Numbered from the stretch's first letter, positions 51,870 to 61,041 are shown. The stretch is 64,000 nucleotides of DNA from Devosia sediminis (GCF_016411825.1 NZ_JAEKMH010000002.1:868001-932000); one strand, 5' to 3'. Numbers and translations: made by a program. The notes: generated by a model not told the origin, from the letters alone.

Positions 51870-52610
51870 TCACCCTCGCCCGATGTAAGGCATGGCCGTG
51901 GCCATCACCGTCATGAACTGCACATTCGCCGAGAGCGGCAGCCCGGCCATGTAGCGCACCGCGTCCACGACATGGCCCACGTCGAATGTCGGCTCCGGCA
52001 CGGTCGAGCCATTGGCCTGCAGCGACCCGGCATTCATCTGGCTGGTCATGTCGGTGGCCGCATTGCCGATGTCGATCTGTCCGCAGGCAATGTTGAATTG
52101 CCGCCCATCGAGCGAGATTGCCTTGGTCAATCCGGTGATCGCATGCTTGCTGGTGGTATAGCTCGCCGCCTGCGGGCGCGGCACATGGGCCGATATCGAA
52201 CCATTGTTGATGATCCGGCCGCCTTGCGGCGCCTGCTCGCGCATCAGCCGAAAGGCCTCGCGGGCGACATAGAAGGCGCCATTGAGATTGGTGTCGATCA
52301 TCTCGCGCCACGTGGCGACATCCAGGTCGCCGAAGATCCTGGCCGGAGCAAACCGGCCGGCATTGTTGAACACCAGGTCAAGGCGGCCGTGGCTCGCCCT
52401 GATTCCCTCGAACAGACGCGCCACCGATTCCGGGTCGCTGACGTCGCAGACCTGTCCGGCAATGCCGTGCTCGCGACCGATCTGGTCCACCAGGTCGCGC
52501 CTGCGGCCACAGATCACCACTTCCCAGCCGTCCTGCGCCAGACCGCACGCTACGGCGAGGCCAATGCCTGACGTACCTCCGGTGACCAGTGCAATTCCCC
52601 TGTCGCCCAT
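51870..52610 (-). CDS. SDR family oxidoreductase
   Basis: A 246-residue short-chain dehydrogenase. Cofactor motif TGGTSGIGLAVACGLAQDG (about residues 9-27), NNAG (about 86-89), catalytic serine in NNGSISAH and the pair in YTTSKHAITG. No substrate can be assigned. The ATG at 52610 has GGAG 6 bases upstream; ATGs 2 and 4 codons earlier are in that site. It lies convergent with nagA and is the intact relative of the relic at 51719-51775. Confidence 0.84.
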   Translation of the reverse strand: MGDRGIALVTGGTSGIGLAVACGLAQDGWEVVICGRRRDLVDQIGREHGIAGQVCDVSDPESVARLFEGIRASHGRLDLVFNNAGRFAPARIFGDLDVATWREMIDTNLNGAFYVAREAFRLMREQAPQGGRIINNGSISAHVPRPQAASYTTSKHAITGLTKAISLDGRQFNIACGQIDIGNAATDMTSQMNAGSLQANGSTVPEPTFDVGHVVDAVRYMAGLPLSANVQFMTVMATAMPYIGRG

Positions 52611-52622
52611 CGTCATCTCCAT

Positions 52623-52889
52623 ATTTGCACCACGCCCATGCCGCGTTTTTGGCAGGCCGCAGACGCCTTGGCAAAAGCCTGCGCGGCGGCTGTCCGCACG
52701 CGCAAACGTCTACGATACCGCAGATTTTAACGATCTGTTCATGCCGCTTAACAGTCCGTTTCGTTCTGTGTGCTGAATCTGCAACAACCGCTATGCAACC
52801 AGATTGTGACCGCCCCAAAAGCCTCTTGTCGCGATTGCGTCCGAATTTTGCATGGGTAGAGTGGGTCTTGCGAATCCATGCATGGGATC
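52623..52889. other. upstream part of the SDR/porin divergent region
   Basis: No gene is apparent in this stretch. It must contain the SDR promoter on the left and probably the porin promoter on the right. The palindrome CCATGCATGG at about 52876-52885 is the only clear symmetric site. I could not identify promoter boxes with confidence. Confidence 0.4.
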
Positions 52890-52955
52890 GTTTGTCGGTC
52901 GCAACGCGACGGCAACACACTGCACCACGAATAGTGTGGTCGCGTTTCGACAAAC
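52890..52955 (+). promoter_or_regulatory. long structured leader upstream of the porin gene
   Basis: Three stacked helices can form: GTTTGTCG (52890-52897) with CGACAAAC (52948-52955); AACGCGAC (52903-52910) with GTCGCGTT (52939-52946); CACACT (52916-52921) with AGTGTG (52933-52938). That is 22 base pairs with small asymmetrical bulges and an 11-base end loop, ending 46 bases before the porin start. It could be an RNA leader controlling stability or translation, or a DNA binding site. Confidence 0.5.
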
Positions 52956-53001
52956 CGCTGGGTAACCGGCACTAAGAATGACTGACTTTGGAGGTCAAAT
53001 A

Positions 53002-54315
53002 ATGAAACTCAAGAGCCTTATCCTCGGTTCTGTTGCTGCCGCTGGTCTCTCGACCGCTGGCTACGCTGCCGATCTGGGCGTCCTCACCTCGCTCGACGTT
53101 TGCGACTCCCTGGGTATCTCGGGCCTGACCATCTCGTCCTCGGACAACTGCCTGCAGATCTCGGGCAAGGTCACCTATGAATTCAACTACGGTGACTATG
53201 CTGGCAACGCCTGGCTGGTTAACTCGCACATCGGCACCCTCGGCATCCTCGACAACAACGGCACTGGCTCGCTGACCCAGGACTGGTCGTCGGACGTTGA
53301 CTCGTGGCTGAAGTTCGTTGGTACCGCTTCGAGCGACTTCGGTCCCGCTTCGGCCACCATCAAGCTGAAGAACGAAAGCAAGACCGTCGTTGTGAACGAA
53401 GTCGTCACCTCGGCTGCTTCGAACCTGGTCGAAATCGACGAAGCCTTCGTCTCGATCGGCGACACCACCACCATCATGGCTGGTAAGAAGGGCTCGATCG
53501 CCAACGTTGGCGACGACGAGCCGCTGAACTGGCTCGCCCTGTTCAACTCGGAAATCGTCGACAAGGGCGTTGGCTCGGTCTACGGCGGCAAGGCTGACGG
53601 CCATGCCATCCAGATCGTTTCCGACCTCGGCAACGGCGTGAAGGTCAAGGCTGGTCTCGAAGCTCTCGAAAAGACCGCTGCTGACGCTGGCAACCTGATC
53701 GGTGTGATCGAATACGCTGGCGAAGGCATCAAGGCCCACGTCACTGCTGGTGCCAACGGCATCCTCGACGGCGACGTCAATGCTTGGTGGGTCCATGCCG
53801 GCTTCGACGGCACCTTCGACGCCTTCCGCATCGTCGGCGCTGGTGCTTACGGCGCTCTCGCCAACGGCGACAACTCCTGGAACGTCCTGGCTTCGGCCCA
53901 GGCCAAGTTCGACATGTTCACCATCGCCCTCTCGGGTGAAGCTCTGGGTGGCCAGGTCGGCGGCGTGGCTCGTCCGGGCCAGGTTGGCGTCGGCGGTTCC
54001 GTCGGTGCCACCGTCACCGAAGGCGTGACCATCAACGTCGGCGCTCGCTGGTTCGATGAGAACACCTCGACCTCGAACAACGAGACCTACCAGGTTGCTG
54101 CTGAACTGGCTTACGCCGTCAGCGAAACCATCACCGTCAAGGGTGAAGTTGGTTACTTCCACACCAGCGAAGTTGTTGCTGAGCCGCACGACGTCTACGG
54201 TAAGGCCACTCTCGAGTGGAAGCCGGGTGGTGGTTTCGAATCGACCCTCGCTGCTCAGGCCCACTCGACCGGTGCCTACAAGGTCACCTTCAAGGCCGCC
54301 AAGGAATTCAAGTAA
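53002..54315 (+). CDS. outer-membrane porin, Omp2b (Porin_2) type
   Basis: A 437-residue beta-barrel porin. Signal peptide MKLKSLILGSVAAAGLSTAG, cleaved after GYA. The mature start has the Rhizobiales porin signature, a cysteine pair around DVCDSLGIS and SDNCLQISGKV, then alternating strands to a terminal phenylalanine-containing AKEFK. GGAGG stands 8 bases before the ATG at 53002. Codon use differs from its neighbours: GCT, GGT and GTT are frequent beside GCC and GGC, a mark of very high expression. The terminator at 54340 closes the gene. It probably is the main general porin. Confidence 0.9.
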   Translation: MKLKSLILGSVAAAGLSTAGYAADLGVLTSLDVCDSLGISGLTISSSDNCLQISGKVTYEFNYGDYAGNAWLVNSHIGTLGILDNNGTGSLTQDWSSDVDSWLKFVGTASSDFGPASATIKLKNESKTVVVNEVVTSAASNLVEIDEAFVSIGDTTTIMAGKKGSIANVGDDEPLNWLALFNSEIVDKGVGSVYGGKADGHAIQIVSDLGNGVKVKAGLEALEKTAADAGNLIGVIEYAGEGIKAHVTAGANGILDGDVNAWWVHAGFDGTFDAFRIVGAGAYGALANGDNSWNVLASAQAKFDMFTIALSGEALGGQVGGVARPGQVGVGGSVGATVTEGVTINVGARWFDENTSTSNNETYQVAAELAYAVSETITVKGEVGYFHTSEVVAEPHDVYGKATLEWKPGGGFESTLAAQAHSTGAYKVTFKAAKEFK

Positions 54316-54339
54316 TCCTTGGATTACGACTGAATTCGG

Positions 54340-54370
54340 AAAGGCCCGGCTCTGCCGGGCCTTTCTTTTT
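54340..54370 (+). terminator. intrinsic terminator of the porin gene
   Basis: Perfect 11-bp arms AAAGGCCCGGC and GCCGGGCCTTT around TCT, followed by CTTTTT. It lies 25 bases after the porin stop. Confidence 0.93.
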
Positions 54371-54528
54371 GCCATAGCGGCGCACAATTTTTGAACGCCG
54401 GTTGCTGCGGGGCAAGACCATCCAGCGATCAAGTCTTCAAAGCTCCGCTCGCGATCTCGCCGCTCATGGATGCGCCTGTCACCCGGCCCATCCTGGATTT
54501 TCCTGACAGCGAGTTGATGTTGGTTTTG
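54371..54528 (+). ncRNA. possible small RNA ahead of an orphan terminator
   Basis: About 160 bases with no gene lie between the porin terminator and a second strong terminator at 54529-54550. A transcript ending at the second one would have to start in this stretch, or come from readthrough of the porin gene. I see no convincing promoter boxes, so this is only a candidate. Confidence 0.25.
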
Positions 54529-54550
54529 CCCGCAGCCCTGCGGGTTTTTC
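54529..54550 (+). terminator. orphan intrinsic terminator before the ompA-family gene
   Basis: Arms CCCGCAG (54529-54535) and CTGCGGG (54538-54544) with TTTTT directly after. It ends 62 bases before the ompA-family start and is preceded by the porin's own terminator, so it belongs to no annotated gene. It may end a small RNA or act as an attenuator. Confidence 0.75.
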
Positions 54551-54611
54551 TTTGTCTGTCCCGGCAAATCATCTACCGTTCCGAAAGTTGCGGTTTTCCA
54601 ATGGATTCGGG

Positions 54612-57600
54612 ATGATCAGGGACCTCCTCAAGTGGGTGGCGCCGGGCCTTGTGACAGTATTGGGCGGCACGGTTGCCGCTCTCGCCATGGCCACGCCGAC
54701 CATGCTCGACACCTTGGCCGCGGAGGGCAGGGCTTCTCTTGCCGCCGCAGGCGCCGATTGGGCCCATATCTCGGTGGACGGCCGCCGCATCCATCTCGAC
54801 GGCACAACTCCGAGCGACGACGAAAAGCAACTTGCCCTCGCCGGACTCGACGCGATCGCGGGGGTGGCCGGCGTCGAAGAAACGGTCACCATCGCGCCGC
54901 TCGCGGCACCGTTCCGAATTAATGTTTCGATTGAAGATGGCGCCGTAACTGTTTTTGGCAGCGTGGCAAATGAAGCTCAGCGACAGGAACTCACTGCGCT
55001 TGACGGCGTCGCCACCGCCGATCTCCAGATCCGCTCCGGCCAGCCCGCTTCCGCCCCTTGGCGCGCGGCGGTCGACTTCGCCCTTGCCCAGGCGCCGCTG
55101 GTTGAGAACGGCTATTTCGAACTGTCCGGCCTTACGCTCAATGCCGTCGGTCGCGCCGGCTCCGAAAAGGCTCTGGGCCAGTTGCAGATCGCGCTCGCCC
55201 AACTGCCCTCCGGGATCGCCCGCGGCGAGATCCGGCTCGAACCGGTGCGGGTCGCACCCTATACCTGGCGCGCAGAGTTCGACGGCGAGCGGATCGCCAT
55301 TTCAGGCCACGTGCCCGAAGAGCGCATCGTTGAGCGCCTGCGCATGGCCGATGTTTCGGGCATCCCGGTCGCCACTGGCCTGTCGCTCGCCTCCGGCGCG
55401 CCGGAGGGTTTTGCCGAACAGACCAGGTTGCTGGTCGAGCAACTGGCCCGCCTCGAGCAGGGCGAGGCGCGCATCGTCGATGGGGTCAGCGAATTGACCG
55501 GTGTCCCACCGAGCATCGAAATCGCGCAGGCGGTGACCGAAGCCGTTTCCGGCCCCAATTCCATCGTCACCCTCTCGTCCCCGCGCGTGGCCGACTATTG
55601 GCTCAGCATTTCAAGGCAGGCGGGCGGCACGCTGGTCTTTGACGGCTTTGTGCCCGACGAAGCGACGCGCGAGCAGTTTGCTGCCATTGATGGCGCCGAT
55701 GTCAGTTTTCTCAAGTTCGGTGCAGGCGCGCCCGATGCCTACCATCGGGCCGCGGACTACGGTCTCAACCTTCTGGACCACCTGAGCGAGGGGCGGATAT
55801 TGCTTTCCGGTTCGACCCTGTCGGTCTCCGGCATGGCCCGCTCATCCACCGATTTCCGCACCGTGCTTGATCGTCTCGCCTCCGACGTGCCGCAGGGTGT
55901 TTTGCTCGCCGAGAACGCCGTCGAAGCGCCGCGGGCCGCCAGCTATACGTTCACGATCCGGCGCGATTCCGCCGGCAGCGTGACTCTCGAGGGGCTGCTG
56001 CCCAATCCCGACATCGAGGCGCGTCTGCTTGCCGAAGCGGGGCCAGCGGCGCGCTCCACCGTCAGCTATGCCTCGGGCGAGGCGGCGGGTTTCGTGGCTG
56101 CCGCCGAGCAGGCGCTCAATTTCCTGCCCTGGCTGCGCAGCGGCGTCGTCAGTTTCGATGGCGATGGCTGGACGGTCGAGGGCGAGCCAAGGTCTGCCAT
56201 CGACAAGGGGTCGATTGAAAGCGAGTATGCCATCCGCGGACTTGCCCGCTCCGGCTGGACACTTGCCCTCTCGCAACCCGCCGAGAGCCCCGGCTTTGCC
56301 GACCCCTATCTCTGGTCGGCCGAGCGCCTGGCGGATGGCAGTTTCCTGTTTGCCGGTAATGTTCCGGCCGCGTCGGTGCAATCCTGGCTCAAGGTGCATG
56401 TCGGCACGCGCGTGGCTGACACGAGCCGCATCGCTCATGGCGCGCCCGGGGGCTTTGCCGACAATGTGCGCATTGCGGTCGAGACACTGCTGAGCCTCGA
56501 GCAGGGCAGGGTAGTCTATGACGGAACGTCCTGGAGCCTCGTCGGTGCCGCCGCCGACGGCATTCAGAAGGAAACCGCGCTGTCGCTCGCAGCAGCGCTC
56601 GGCGCCAGCCAGGATGCAGACATATCTGTGCCCGACCTTGCCCCTGCTGCGCCCTATATCTGGTCGGCCACCAAATCCGCCGATGGCGTCACTTTGGCCG
56701 GTACTGTCCCCGCCGAGTCCCTGCAGCGTTTCCTGGCGGTCCGCGCCGGCCCTGCTGTCGATGACCAGACCGAATTGCGCGCGGATGCGCCGGAAGGTTT
56801 TTCGTCGGATGTGCTGCAGGCCCTCGACGTGCTGGCTTTGCTGGCCGAAGGCGAAGTCGCTTTCGATGGCGAAAAATGGTCGGCCACCGGTCTGGCCCTG
56901 GCTCCCGACGCCTTCGCCTCGGCGACCACGCTTCTGGGCACTGCGTCGCCGCGCTGGAGCCTCAAGCTGAAAGATCCGGTGGTCGAAGCAACAGCCCCGC
57001 CGGTTGCACAGCCAGCCGAGCCGCCGCTGGCCGCAACTCCCACTGCTTCCGGCTATCCGTTCAGGGCAATCCGGGCCGACGACGGCACCGTCACCCTTGG
57101 CGGCCAGGTGCCGGCTCCTGCCACTGCCCAATATCTGGCCACCTTGACCGGCGGCGATGCCGGTGCGCTCTCTGTCGTGCCCGATGCGCCCGAGGGATTT
57201 GCCTTGGCGGCGCAGACCGGTGCGCGGACCCTGATGCGGTTGCAACCGGGCGAACTGGTCCTGTCCGACGGCAACTGGCGCCTCTCCGGCGAGGCCGCGA
57301 GCGAAGCCGATCGGGCTGCCATCGAAGCCGAAGTGGCGACCCTCGGCTCCGCCTGGAGCGCCGCCATTACCGCGCCATCGGGCCTTGCCCAGTGTCAGGC
57401 GCGGCTCGCCGAACTCTCCGCCCATAACGCCATCCTGTTTCAGTCGGGCGCGGCCATCATTGCGGCCGGCGCGGCGGCGGAGCTCGATGCCTTCGCGCAG
57501 GCGCTGCTGCTTTGCCCCGATGCGGTCATTGAAGTCGAAGGCCATACCGACAGCGATGGCGATGATCAGCTCAATCTGGCCCTGTCGGTCGCGCGCGCCG

Positions 57601-57764
57601 AGGCCGTGGTCAATGCGCTTGTCGAGCGCAATGTTTCGCCCTCCCGCCTTTACGCCATCGGCTATGGCGAGACCCAGCCCGTGGCCGACAATGCCACGGC
57701 GGAAGGCAAGCGGGCCAACCGCCGCATCGTCGTTTCGGTGCGAGCCCCGGAGGACCAGGACTGA
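54612..57764 (+). CDS. large OmpA-family protein with BON-like domain and seven tandem repeats
   Basis: A 1050-residue protein. Residues about 9-30 are one membrane helix or uncleaved signal (GLVTVLGGTVAALAMATP). A BON-like domain covers about 40-97. Then come seven diverged repeats of about 117 residues (about 98-915). Each begins with a pattern like APYTWRAE.DG, has a G.VP turn, a 'APEGF' turn and a helix with L..LE.G. The OmpA C-terminal peptidoglycan-binding domain covers about 930-1045 (AILFQSGAAII, IEVEGHTDSDGDDQLNLALS, NRRIVVSV). It should span periplasm and bind cell wall. Start at 54612 is set by the membrane helix; the ribosome-binding site is weak. The next gene begins 3 bases after the stop. 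Confidence 0.88.
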   Translation: MIRDLLKWVAPGLVTVLGGTVAALAMATPTMLDTLAAEGRASLAAAGADWAHISVDGRRIHLDGTTPSDDEKQLALAGLDAIAGVAGVEETVTIAPLAAPFRINVSIEDGAVTVFGSVANEAQRQELTALDGVATADLQIRSGQPASAPWRAAVDFALAQAPLVENGYFELSGLTLNAVGRAGSEKALGQLQIALAQLPSGIARGEIRLEPVRVAPYTWRAEFDGERIAISGHVPEERIVERLRMADVSGIPVATGLSLASGAPEGFAEQTRLLVEQLARLEQGEARIVDGVSELTGVPPSIEIAQAVTEAVSGPNSIVTLSSPRVADYWLSISRQAGGTLVFDGFVPDEATREQFAAIDGADVSFLKFGAGAPDAYHRAADYGLNLLDHLSEGRILLSGSTLSVSGMARSSTDFRTVLDRLASDVPQGVLLAENAVEAPRAASYTFTIRRDSAGSVTLEGLLPNPDIEARLLAEAGPAARSTVSYASGEAAGFVAAAEQALNFLPWLRSGVVSFDGDGWTVEGEPRSAIDKGSIESEYAIRGLARSGWTLALSQPAESPGFADPYLWSAERLADGSFLFAGNVPAASVQSWLKVHVGTRVADTSRIAHGAPGGFADNVRIAVETLLSLEQGRVVYDGTSWSLVGAAADGIQKETALSLAAALGASQDADISVPDLAPAAPYIWSATKSADGVTLAGTVPAESLQRFLAVRAGPAVDDQTELRADAPEGFSSDVLQALDVLALLAEGEVAFDGEKWSATGLALAPDAFASATTLLGTASPRWSLKLKDPVVEATAPPVAQPAEPPLAATPTASGYPFRAIRADDGTVTLGGQVPAPATAQYLATLTGGDAGALSVVPDAPEGFALAAQTGARTLMRLQPGELVLSDGNWRLSGEAASEADRAAIEAEVATLGSAWSAAITAPSGLAQCQARLAELSAHNAILFQSGAAIIAAGAAAELDAFAQALLLCPDAVIEVEGHTDSDGDDQLNLALSVARAEAVVNALVERNVSPSRLYAIGYGETQPVADNATAEGKRANRRIVVSVRAPEDQD

Positions 57765-57767
57765 GCC

Positions 57768-57899
57768 ATGTCCGATCTGCTGGAAACGGTCGTCTTCCTC
57801 TGTGGCATCTACTGGCCCTATATGGCCGTGGCTGCTGCAATCGGCCTCGTGACGGGATGGCTCAGCCTGTCGCGCCGGCCAGGTGAGGGCGCGCCGTGA
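57768..57899 (+). CDS. 43-residue membrane peptide
   Basis: A short frame between the OmpA-family gene and the next gene, starting MSDLLETVVFLCGIYWPYMA and ending SRRPGEGAP. It has a hydrophobic core of about 25 residues and a basic end, so it should be a single-span inner-membrane peptide. It begins 3 bases after the preceding stop, and its TGA overlaps the GTG of the next gene (GTGA), a fully coupled position that argues for a real gene. No family recognised. Confidence 0.7.
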   Translation: MSDLLETVVFLCGIYWPYMAVAAAIGLVTGWLSLSRRPGEGAP

Positions 57900-58420
57900 T
57901 CCCGCTCGACCATGTGCTCGAGATTGCTCTTCTTATTTCGGTTGCCTATCTGATCGGCTGCGCTCTGGGCTACGGCGCCCATGTCGCCTGGCGTACGCTC
58001 GCGGCGCGTCCACGCGTGGTGTCCCGCCACGAGGCCCAGTCGATAGCGACGGCAATTGCCGTGTCGCCGACGACCGCCACACCCGCCGGAAAATCCGCGG
58101 CGCGACGGCTTGCCACTGCGGTCGAGCGCGACGTCGCGGAGCCTTCCGTCAAGCCCGTCCCCGCAATGCAACTGCGGCCGCCACAGCTCCCCGCGCCGCG
58201 TCATGGCAAGCCGGACGATCTGAGGCAAATCAAGGGGATCGGCGCAAAAACGGAATCAGCGCTGCATGATCTGGGGATCTACCATCTCGACCAGATCGTG
58301 GCCTGGACGCCGTCGCATATCGATTGGCTGGAAGGCCGCATCGCGGTCAAGGGCCGTATCCGGCGCGAGCAGTGGGTGGAGCAGGCCGTGCTGCTGCTGA
58401 CGGCGACCGCTCCGGCTTAG
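57896..58420 (+). CDS. membrane-anchored helix-hairpin-helix protein
   Basis: A 174-residue protein with an N-terminal membrane helix (about residues 7-30, ALLISVAYLIGCALGYGA) and an Ala/Pro/Lys-rich linker. The C-terminal domain is PDDLRQIKGIGAKTESALHDLGIYHLDQIVAWTP in outline (about residues 108-141). The KGIGAKTE..L..LGI pattern is a helix-hairpin-helix module, as found fused to NuoE and in other Rhizobiales proteins, where its role is unclear. The GTG start overlaps the 43-residue gene. The three genes OmpA-family/43-mer/HHH form one operon and may form one envelope complex (inference). Confidence 0.78.
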   Translation: MIPLDHVLEIALLISVAYLIGCALGYGAHVAWRTLAARPRVVSRHEAQSIATAIAVSPTTATPAGKSAARRLATAVERDVAEPSVKPVPAMQLRPPQLPAPRHGKPDDLRQIKGIGAKTESALHDLGIYHLDQIVAWTPSHIDWLEGRIAVKGRIRREQWVEQAVLLLTATAPA

Positions 58421-58421
58421 G

Positions 58422-59372
58422 TCAGGCCGCCTTGCGCCGTGCCGTGCCGGCATGGAACACGAATTCGGCCACCGCCTCGATTTCCGATTGCTGGTCGAAC
58501 AGCGCCGGAGAGCCCTGGCCCATGATGGTCACGGCTTCGGCGTCCGGGCGGCGGCGCACCATTTCCTCGAACGTTTCGCGCCGCACCTGGTCGGTCAGTT
58601 GCGTACGCAGCAACATGAGCCGCGCGCATTTGAGCGCATCGTAAAGCGGCCATTGCGGCACCAGCACGTCGTCGAAGCTGATATCCTTGATCCGTTCGAT
58701 CAGCCGCCTGTCGAACAGCGCGCGAGGCCGTCCGCGCTTGTCGAACCAGAAGCTGCGCGCCGCCAGGGCATCGAGTTCTTCGGCGGCATGGCCGGGATAA
58801 TCTCCGCCCAGGATCCGGCGAAATCCCTGGGTCACCGCCTTGCTGCCGCGCAGGCTGTCGAGATGGGCCTGGTTGTTGCGCAGGCGCACGATGCCGCGCG
58901 AATCCGTCACCGGGCCGCTGTCGAGCAGGATCGTCCCGCCAATGAGCAGCGGATGCCGGCTGGCGAGGGCCATCGCGACCTGTCCCCCATGACCCTGTCC
59001 CAGGATCACAGCCCGTCCGATGCCCAGGGCCGCGAGGATATCGGCCACGTCCTGCGCGTCGCTCACCGTGCCATATTGGCTGGTGCGGGGCCTGTCGTCG
59101 GCGCGGCCGCGGCCGGGCAAGTCGATCAGAACCATGGGCCACTGGCCGCTGCCAAGGCGTTGAAAGTAATCGGCAAAAGTCGCGAAATCGCTCATGTTGC
59201 GGGTGTAGCCGGCCAGGCATACCAGCGGGAGTCGCCTCTGACCGAAGTTGCCCCGCAGATGGACGGCCGCCCGCGTGCGCGCGTCGCCCATGGTGATGAG
59301 CGAAACGGGCAGGCCTGCAAAGGCCGGATGGTCGCCAGGAACCTTGCGCCGACGGGAGAACAACGAAATCAT
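58422..59372 (-). CDS. alpha/beta-hydrolase fold protein without nucleophile serine
   Basis: A 316-residue protein of the alpha/beta-hydrolase fold: oxyanion region [28 protein letters not shown], and the elbow region [17 protein letters not shown]. The elbow normally reads G-x-S-x-G; here it is GQGHG, so the catalytic serine is replaced by glycine. The aspartate/histidine positions are not clear either. It may have lost catalysis or use another residue. Two ATGs (59381, 59372) are possible; I use the second, with GGGGC before it. It converges with the HHH gene (1 base between the stops) and is divergent from dapA. Confidence 0.75.
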   Translation of the reverse strand: MISLFSRRRKVPGDHPAFAGLPVSLITMGDARTRAAVHLRGNFGQRRLPLVCLAGYTRNMSDFATFADYFQRLGSGQWPMVLIDLPGRGRADDRPRTSQYGTVSDAQDVADILAALGIGRAVILGQGHGGQVAMALASRHPLLIGGTILLDSGPVTDSRGIVRLRNNQAHLDSLRGSKAVTQGFRRILGGDYPGHAAEELDALAARSFWFDKRGRPRALFDRRLIERIKDISFDDVLVPQWPLYDALKCARLMLLRTQLTDQVRRETFEEMVRRRPDAEAVTIMGQGSPALFDQQSEIEAVAEFVFHAGTARRKAA

Positions 59373-59541
59373 GCGCCCCATTTACCGGCCCCATGGCGCG
59401 AGTCACAAGCCGTTTCGCGTGCCTTGTGGCGGGCCGCCGATGAAAGTATGGTGCGGCCGGTTCGGCGCCGCGAGGGGCCGCACCAGACACAGACCAGAAT
59501 GGCCGGCCCAAGACCGGCGCCCAATTGAGGAATTCCGACAA

Positions 59542-60417
59542 ATGCTGCGTGGTTCGATTACGGCTCTCATCACCCCCATGCGCGATGGGGCCGTGGATGA
59601 GAAAGCCTTCGCCAGCTTTGTCGATTGGCAGATTGCCGAAGGCACCCATGGTCTGGTGCCCGTCGGCACCACGGGCGAAAGCCCCACGGTCAGCCATGAA
59701 GAGCACAATCGTGTCGTCGAAATCTGCGTGGAAGTGGCAAACGGCCGCGTGCCGGTTCTGGCGGGCGCGGGCTCGAACGCCACGGCCGAAGCCGTGTCGC
59801 TGGCACAGCATGCCGAGAAGTCCGGTGCCGACGCCGTGCTGTCCGTCGTGCCTTATTACAACAAGCCGAGCCAGGAAGGGCTTTTCCAGCACTTCTCCGC
59901 AGTGGCCAAGGCCGTCGGTATTCCCGTTGTCCTCTACAGCGTTCCTGGTCGTACTGTTGTCGACCTCAGTGTCGACACCATCGCGCGCCTCCGCGAAGCC
60001 CATTCCAACATTATCGGCGTCAAGGATGCGACGGCGGATCTCGGTCGCGCCAGCCTGCAGCGCGCCAAGCTCGGCACCGATTTTCTGCTGATCTCGGGCG
60101 AAGACATCACCGCTCTGGGTTTCAATGCCCATGGCGGCAATGGCTGCATCTCGGTGACGTCAAACGTTGCGCCGCGCCTCTGTTCGCAGATGCAGGAACT
60201 GTCCCTTGCCGGCGACTTCAAGGGCGCGCTCGCCATCCAGGACAAGCTCGTCCACCTGCACAAGGCCGTGTTCATCGAGCCGAGCCCGGCGCCGGCCAAG
60301 TATGGCGCGAGCCGTCTCGGCCTATGCGCCAACGAGCTGCGCCTGCCGCTCGTGCCCGCCACCAAGGCAGCGGAAGAAGCGATGGACTTTGCAATGGCTC
60401 ATGCAGGTCTTATCTAG
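59542..60417 (+). CDS. dapA: 4-hydroxy-tetrahydrodipicolinate synthase
   Basis: DapA condenses pyruvate with aspartate semialdehyde, the first committed step to lysine and diaminopimelate. The 291-residue enzyme has the pyruvate-binding [15 protein letters not shown] (about residues 42-56), the tyrosine in [10 protein letters not shown] and YSVPGRT, and the Schiff-base lysine in [11 protein letters not shown] (about residue 162). Length is standard. GAGG lies about 11 bases before the ATG; the frame is open much further upstream but that part is not conserved. It precedes smpB, an order often seen in alphaproteobacteria. Confidence 0.95.
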   Translation: MLRGSITALITPMRDGAVDEKAFASFVDWQIAEGTHGLVPVGTTGESPTVSHEEHNRVVEICVEVANGRVPVLAGAGSNATAEAVSLAQHAEKSGADAVLSVVPYYNKPSQEGLFQHFSAVAKAVGIPVVLYSVPGRTVVDLSVDTIARLREAHSNIIGVKDATADLGRASLQRAKLGTDFLLISGEDITALGFNAHGGNGCISVTSNVAPRLCSQMQELSLAGDFKGALAIQDKLVHLHKAVFIEPSPAPAKYGASRLGLCANELRLPLVPATKAAEEAMDFAMAHAGLI

Positions 60418-60441
60418 TTCCGGCGCAACCTTCGCGATCCT

Positions 60442-60496
60442 TCGTCATTGCCCGGCTACCCTCGGGCCAGACCCGGGGGCCGGGCAATCCATTTTA
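60442..60496. repeat. palindromic repeat between dapA and smpB
   Basis: Outer arms CATTGCCCGGC and GCCGGGCAAT enclose a second palindrome CCCTCGGGC/AGACCCGGGGG. Same family as the units at 4805, 15108 and 25139. It ends 15 bases before the smpB start and could influence its ribosome-binding site. Confidence 0.65.
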
Positions 60497-60511
60497 GGTA
60501 AGTAGCTCTCC

Positions 60512-61012
60512 ATGGCCGCCAGCAAGAACGACAAAAGCAAGAGTGGGTGGATCAGCCACGGCCAGGTGGCCGAGAACCGTCGCGCGCGCTTCGACTACGA
60601 AATCGGCGAAACCATCGAAGCGGGCATCGTGCTGACTGGTACCGAGGTGAAGTCCCTGCGCCTGGGCAAGGCGCAGATCGCCGAATCCTATGCCTCGCCC
60701 GAACGCGGCGAACTCTGGCTGATCAATTCGCATATCCCCGAATATCTGCAGGCCAACCGCTTCAACCACGAGGAAAAGCGTCCGCGCAAACTCCTCGTCA
60801 GCAAGAAGCAGCTTGCCAAACTCGACCAGGAAGTGGCCCGCGCGGGCAATACCATCGTGCCGCTGAAACTCTTCTTCAACGACCAGGGCAAGGCCAAGCT
60901 GCTTATTGGCGTGGGCAAGGGCAAGAAGAACTACGACAAGCGTGCCACCGCACGCGACCGCGACTGGAACCGAGACAAGGCCCGCATCATGAAGGAAGGC
61001 GGGCGGGGCTAG
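60512..61012 (+). CDS. smpB: SsrA-binding protein
   Basis: SmpB binds tmRNA and brings it to stalled ribosomes for trans-translation. The 166-residue protein has the family core [20 protein letters not shown], then [18 protein letters not shown] and [17 protein letters not shown], and ends in the basic tail [20 protein letters not shown]. All parts are normal. The start is ATG at 60512 with the weak site GTAAGTAG upstream. Confidence 0.95.
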   Translation: MAASKNDKSKSGWISHGQVAENRRARFDYEIGETIEAGIVLTGTEVKSLRLGKAQIAESYASPERGELWLINSHIPEYLQANRFNHEEKRPRKLLVSKKQLAKLDQEVARAGNTIVPLKLFFNDQGKAKLLIGVGKGKKNYDKRATARDRDWNRDKARIMKEGGRG

Positions 61013-61018
61013 TCTTTT

Positions 61019-61041
61019 ACCTCTCCCTCTGGGGGAGAGGT
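61019..61041. repeat. palindrome between convergent smpB and NYN genes
   Basis: Perfect 9-bp arms ACCTCTCCC and GGGAGAGGT around TCTGG, 7 bases after the smpB stop. TTTTAC precedes it and no T-run follows on the plus strand. It may help end smpB transcription and belongs to the CTCCC/GGGAG repeat family. Confidence 0.6.
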
